DNA of 64,000 nt from the NCBI RefSeq assembly GCF_050948175.1, contig NC_135195.1:10754001-10818000 (forward strand). The letters are read 5' to 3'. Positions 59,401-64,000 of the stretch are shown here, piece by piece. Below the pieces are notes generated by a model that was not told the origin of the DNA, made no database searches, and saw only the letters and a program-made list of their open reading frames with translations. Every line of letters starts with the position of its first letter. The first letter of the stretch is position 1. A program made the translations under genes and the position numbers. This stretch comes from Xylocopa sonorina. Its lineage: Eukaryota > Arthropoda > Insecta > Hymenoptera > Apidae.

Positions 59401-62400
59401 CGAGTAACCGGGGATGAAAGGGAGAATCAGTGAATCGCTATTATCCGAAGGATCTCGTTATTCAAACAGTTCTGACCCCTTATATATTCCAATAGAGGGA
59501 ATGAAACTTTGTAGAAGCGTTCGTCCGTAGAAAAACTTTCTGCCATTCATCGAATCGTAGCGTACGGCACGCGTGGTGTTCGAAGTCGCTTCGGAATATA
59601 TTCGTAATTATGAAATACACCGGGTGCGAGGAAAACCGTTATACACGGACACTTGTTACAATTATGTGAACGTTGCAGTTGAATTATTGCAACATGAAAC
59701 TAATATTTGTGAGACGGTAATAAATGGTGATGCACACCCGCTTGCTTGAAGGACGCTAACTTAAAGGAAAGTTTAATTGCATTTCGCAACAAAGGCAATA
59801 TTTTTACATAAACGAGGAAAGCAATTAAAAGTCTAGTAATAATATCAAACGGATACGCATTGGAAAAGCAATAAAAAAAAAAATTACAAAACCCAGCTCA
59901 TCGTGGTCGAATGCAATAAATATTGTAAAGGTTGATCGTGCAGTTTGAAATTTGTACGTTTCTCGATAGAAGTGTCGAACGATGATACAGAACGCCTTGA
60001 TTTCCATTTCAGTTCAATTTTTGTACGTGTTATCGAGTAACTACAGAGGATGATTACGGGCTTTGAACGTTAATTCGAGTGAATATTTACGAGACGAGAA
60101 ACAGTGCGCGGGGAAACAATGCGAGGCGTTCTGGGATCGTTCGAATAGCGCCGCGTTATTCGTTATCGGTTAATGAAACTCTCTTTCCGGTGTTTTTTTC
60201 AAACACGGAGATTGCCAGCGGATTTTACTGCACACACGTGAATTCCAGTCAATTTCCGGGACGAATCGGTGCGCGTATACGCGAGTCGCGTTCCAACCCT
60301 TAAACATATGCCATCTACAATGCACACGAGTAACGCACGGATCTTAACGTCGCCGATTTCGTCATTCTCTACATTTTTTTCTACCCTACAACGACGTCCC
60401 TCTGTCTTTCATTTAAGTACATTCTTCGTTGCTTCGTAGCTCTAATTAATAGTCGCGAACGCTTGTCTTAGCGATGTCGTTTGAACTGCTGACCCTTCGT
60501 TTCTGGACTGTGGCTGGAGATAAAATATAGAAATGTATCTTTCGGCTCGCTTGATCGAGATATTGGAACTTGAAACATTTTTATTCGTCATTCCTTTGAA
60601 AGATAAACGTTCGGGAATATTCGTGTGTGCTCCAATTTTTGCTGTTTGCATTTCGAGTTTTTCCTTTTTTCCAGGCACATACGAGATAAATAACAGCCAT
60701 AACGAATTGCAATTTTGACGTAAACGCACGTATGCGCCAAGGATATGTATTTTTGCGTCGGAAACGAGGGGAACGTTCCATTGCGTTTTTCTCAAACATT
60801 CAAGTAGAGTTTTTAGCTTTCTACCTCTGCCTCTGTGTGCATTGTAACGTCTATCTTGCATTCTTCCCCGTTTTTTGTACGTTCTCCGCAGAAACTCGTG
60901 TAAAAATGTTTTCCTTCATCGATGCTCTTTTTGTTTTTGCTTCGAGGAAACCTCGAGGGAGGGGGCACACGTTCTTAGATCAGCTTCCGGACAACAGCCT
61001 CGTTTGCGCGCAAACCGTGCAACACTTTCAGAGAACGAGCTTTCTACCGCATTTACGTACTCCCCTTCCCATCCATTTTTTATTTCGCAAAATTCTTTCT
61101 CCTCTCTCTCTCACTTTTTGTTTCGAGTGCGTCGCGCGCATCTAATGCGAGCAAACATTTGCATTTACGAGTACAGCACGCTTCGCCAGCGCAGAACGTT
61201 CATACAACCCCCAAGAATCACTTTTTATTCCCGCGCTTCACTTTGCCGAGCTGACGTGGACTGTGCACATCTCTGCCTTCCGCCCAATCTCTGCTGTATA
61301 CAAATTTAATATCCATCGTTACCCTGCGTTTTTTTCTCATTGTAAACAACCGACTTTGTCAAACGCTGCGGCAGGGTACTCTGCGTTTTTACATTTCTGC
61401 GAAATTACTCGCCGAGCATGACCTGCATCGATAAAATGTGGCGAATTCCGCACGTCGACCAGCCGAATTTTTGGTTAATATTTTCGTTTCGTTATGGAAG
61501 TAATTAATTTCTACTGGTCTTTGACGGTAATAGCACAAATCGGACCATGAATTCCACGTATACTTTAAACAACAACAGCAGTGTTTTAATGTGAATCTTT
61601 GAAAAAGATTTTTCCAATTGAATTATTTCGTAAACCGCGAAACCAATAATCAGCACGACGTTGCTATTTAACTCGCCAACTCCGCGCCACCCTTAATCCG
61701 TTTCTAAACCTCCCCGACGACTGACACGCCGGTATTGTCACATGAGATTATCCGCGCGTTTGCATATATCGATCGGAAAAGCATTATAATTAAATCCAAT
61801 CGGCGGACAATCCGTCTTGCCGGCTTCGTGGCGAACAATAAAACGTGGCCGGCCGAAAAACCGAAAGCTTCACGGTTATAATCGGATCAGATTTGCCGCG
61901 AGCTACGTATCGTACGGTTTTCCATCGATATCGTCCCCCGTCCCGTTCAAATTTTCACCGTATCCCATCCATCCCAGCGCCGTTTTCCGGTTCCGCCCGC
62001 TACAGCAGCCGTCGAAATCGATTCCTGCACCCCCTGATCGTTTGATTTCTTCTCCCGCGTCTCGCGTGCCACCGCGCAATCGATTCGCGCTTTCATTGTA
62101 CATATCTGCCTGGTTTTTCTCTCTTTCTCTCTCCACCCTCGTTTCATTCATTTTCGATAAGCGCACCGCTACGCTTTGTTACGTTGTAATCGATTACCCT
62201 GTGGTCGTGGGACGAAACAGATTCGAGGATAATTCGAGGATGGATTGATCGATGGGGTCGTGCGGGAGTCTAAGCTTCGATTTGTCGTTTCGCATCGATA
62301 CGCTCGAACGTAGGTGATTCGTGGAATGTTCAAAATTCGTGGCACTCCTCGAATATTTGATGTTTTCGAGGTGCGTGTAGACTTTTAGGATTAAGTTTCT

Positions 62401-64000
62401 ATCTCGTAAAGATAAATTCACTGCCGGCTGTTTCGATAACGTTGCACAATTCATTGTACCGGATTCATTCTAGTCGGATCGTACGTACAGTATACATTAA
62501 AGTTTTTATGGTTCACGCTGTTCTTGTACGCCAAGTTCTATTTTGTAGTGACTCTAACAAGACTAGCTTTTTATTGAATAACAGTACGTGAATCGTTAAT
62601 CATTGCGCGCTACGTGACTTCGTCGCGGAAATGATCCCGTAATAGTTTCGCAGTTATTCGTATTCAAGCGTTACAACAAGCTAAAATTGTTAAATTCAGG
62701 ATGCATTAATTGGATGCTCACGATTCTTTCAATAGAATAATTGGGGGACACAATTGGATAAAACTGTCGTGTAACGGAACGTCTGGTAGGAGCAGAAAAC
62801 TGGTTTAAAGATAACGTTATACTTGTGGTATACCTTCAACACCAACAGCTCGGAAAATAAACTTTGCTACAATGCAGCAGGAAAAATAATTCATTTATAG
62901 TTCGACGAACGCTCCATTAAGAAAAACCCAATAGCAAATTTCAAAGTACCGCATCACGCATCCCTCAGTTACCCCCTGTCCTCGTCAGCGCTCATCGATC
63001 GACCCATCGCCACCCGTGAACGGTCAATGCATCTCTGGCGAACGTCGATTTAACAATAGAAACGCACGAAAGAAGAAGAGGAGGGGACCGTGAGATCGTG
63101 ATTGCTGATCAGAAAAAGGCGTGTGCCCCGTCCCCCGGGGGACAGCGTTTTCACAAGTGAAAAGTCAAGTATGTACAACGGCATCTCGGTGTCTCTCGTG
63201 TGCATTGTAGGTTGCTCGGATTGTCGCCGGAGCTAGGACAACGGGTGCATTTCGCTGAGGGAACGAACTTACGATGCCGCGAGGATAAGGAACCGTCCGA
63301 TGATTCGGAGGAAAGGTTGGCAATCGGGGAGAGGCGGCGATTCTCATGTGGTATTATCTATACGTGCGATGAGAGAGGGCGTGAACGAGAGAATGGGAGC
63401 GTGGGTGGCGACTCTTACGCACGTCCATACTGGGTGTTCGGGATAATGCGTTGAGGGGTCACTTTACGAATCGACGAGAGTCGAGTGGCTCGAGTGTAAC
63501 GATTCGCAAAGGTCAGGATATATCCCGATGACTCGCGGCGGAGCACCCTCGGTTATCGGAATTCCCATATCAAGGATAAGCGCTGGTACAAGTTACCTTT
63601 TTGGTCCCGTTCGAATCAGCCGTGTTGCTTAGATCGATCGTTAAATAAATCAGTCGAATTAAGTACTTGTTTTGACGTTGTTTCTTGTCTTACTTGTCTC
63701 GTTATTTATAATGGTAGTGACTTTTGCCTGTTCCTCATGGTCGCGTATTTTATTTGAATATTTCGTATAAGGTTAAGCGAGAGGAGTGAAAGGCGTTTTT
63801 TTTACGAGTTAACCGGTACATCTTGAACTTAGTGTAAAAGGTACGTTACATTCTACTGTCAGCGGGTGGGTAGTAATTAGTTTTTTCTCAGTCATAATAT
63901 ATTCGAAGAGGTGACGTTTGAAAGTTTCCAAAGAGCTACCTTTATCTTTCTTAAGTATCGTTCTTTCGATTACACATTAGCGTTAAAGCTGTCTGGAATT
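53445..64000 (+). other. Non-coding, probably intron of the gene started at left
   Basis: Ten kilobases without a supported exon on either strand. It contains the GA repeat at 58639. Longer open frames such as 60732-61145 and 61817-62248 lack codon structure, family motifs or paired splice sites. Confidence 0.5.
58639..58661 (+). repeat. (GA)11 microsatellite
   Basis: Eleven GA units plus one base in non-coding DNA. Confidence 0.95.

Noticed and set aside
60732..62248. Several open frames of 137-144 codons near the right end
   Set aside because: They overlap one another in different frames, with no recognisable domain and no convincing paired splice sites.
1..64000. tRNA, rRNA and CRISPR arrays
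   Set aside because: Reading both strands I found no convincing A/B-box pair, rRNA segment or regularly spaced repeat. A covariance-model scan would be needed to exclude small RNA genes.

Overview
The window looks like a chromosomal segment of an insect genome. It has spliced genes with GT-AG introns, an AT-rich but CpG-rich background, microsatellites, and an insect-type troponin T with a very long C-terminal poly-glutamate tail. Hymenoptera is the most likely group, from the CpG richness, the tail and the general texture, but the sequence alone does not prove it. All genes I can support lie on the + strand. Exons were joined by hand from splice signals, reading phase and protein family patterns.

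Layout. (1) 1569-11346: the 3' part of a myosin light chain kinase / stretchin-type gene. Five exons encode most of a Ser/Thr kinase domain. Two alternative terminal exons follow: 9129-10395 gives a long, probably disordered tail, and 11175-11346 gives a short tail with a calmodulin-binding helix. (2) 13504-14229: a complete three-exon gene for the U11/U12 snRNP 35K protein of the minor spliceosome. (3) About 14.3-22.1 kb: non-coding DNA with a CArg box and a MEF2 site that may regulate the next gene. (4) 22188-36498: the complete coding region of muscle troponin T. It has very small N-terminal cassette exons spread over 10 kb, a compact constitutive core, a pair of equal-length mutually exclusive exons, and a last exon encoding a 49-codon Glu-rich tail. 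(5) About 38.7-64 kb: mostly non-coding, with three candidate first exons (ending at 39327, 45575 and 53444). All three end in the same reading phase, and one has a canonical TATA box. They suggest alternative promoters of a large gene whose body lies beyond the right edge; I do not recognise it.

Two of the identifiable genes are muscle regulators: the kinase phosphorylates myosin light chain in this family, and troponin T anchors the thin-filament calcium switch. Both make isoforms by choosing among exons of matched phase. The most interesting signals are splicing structures: the duplicated kinase-ending exons, a 3-nt microexon, a 21-nt exon behind a 246-nt AG-free zone, a decoy acceptor in the minor-spliceosome gene, and the phase-matched first exons on the right.
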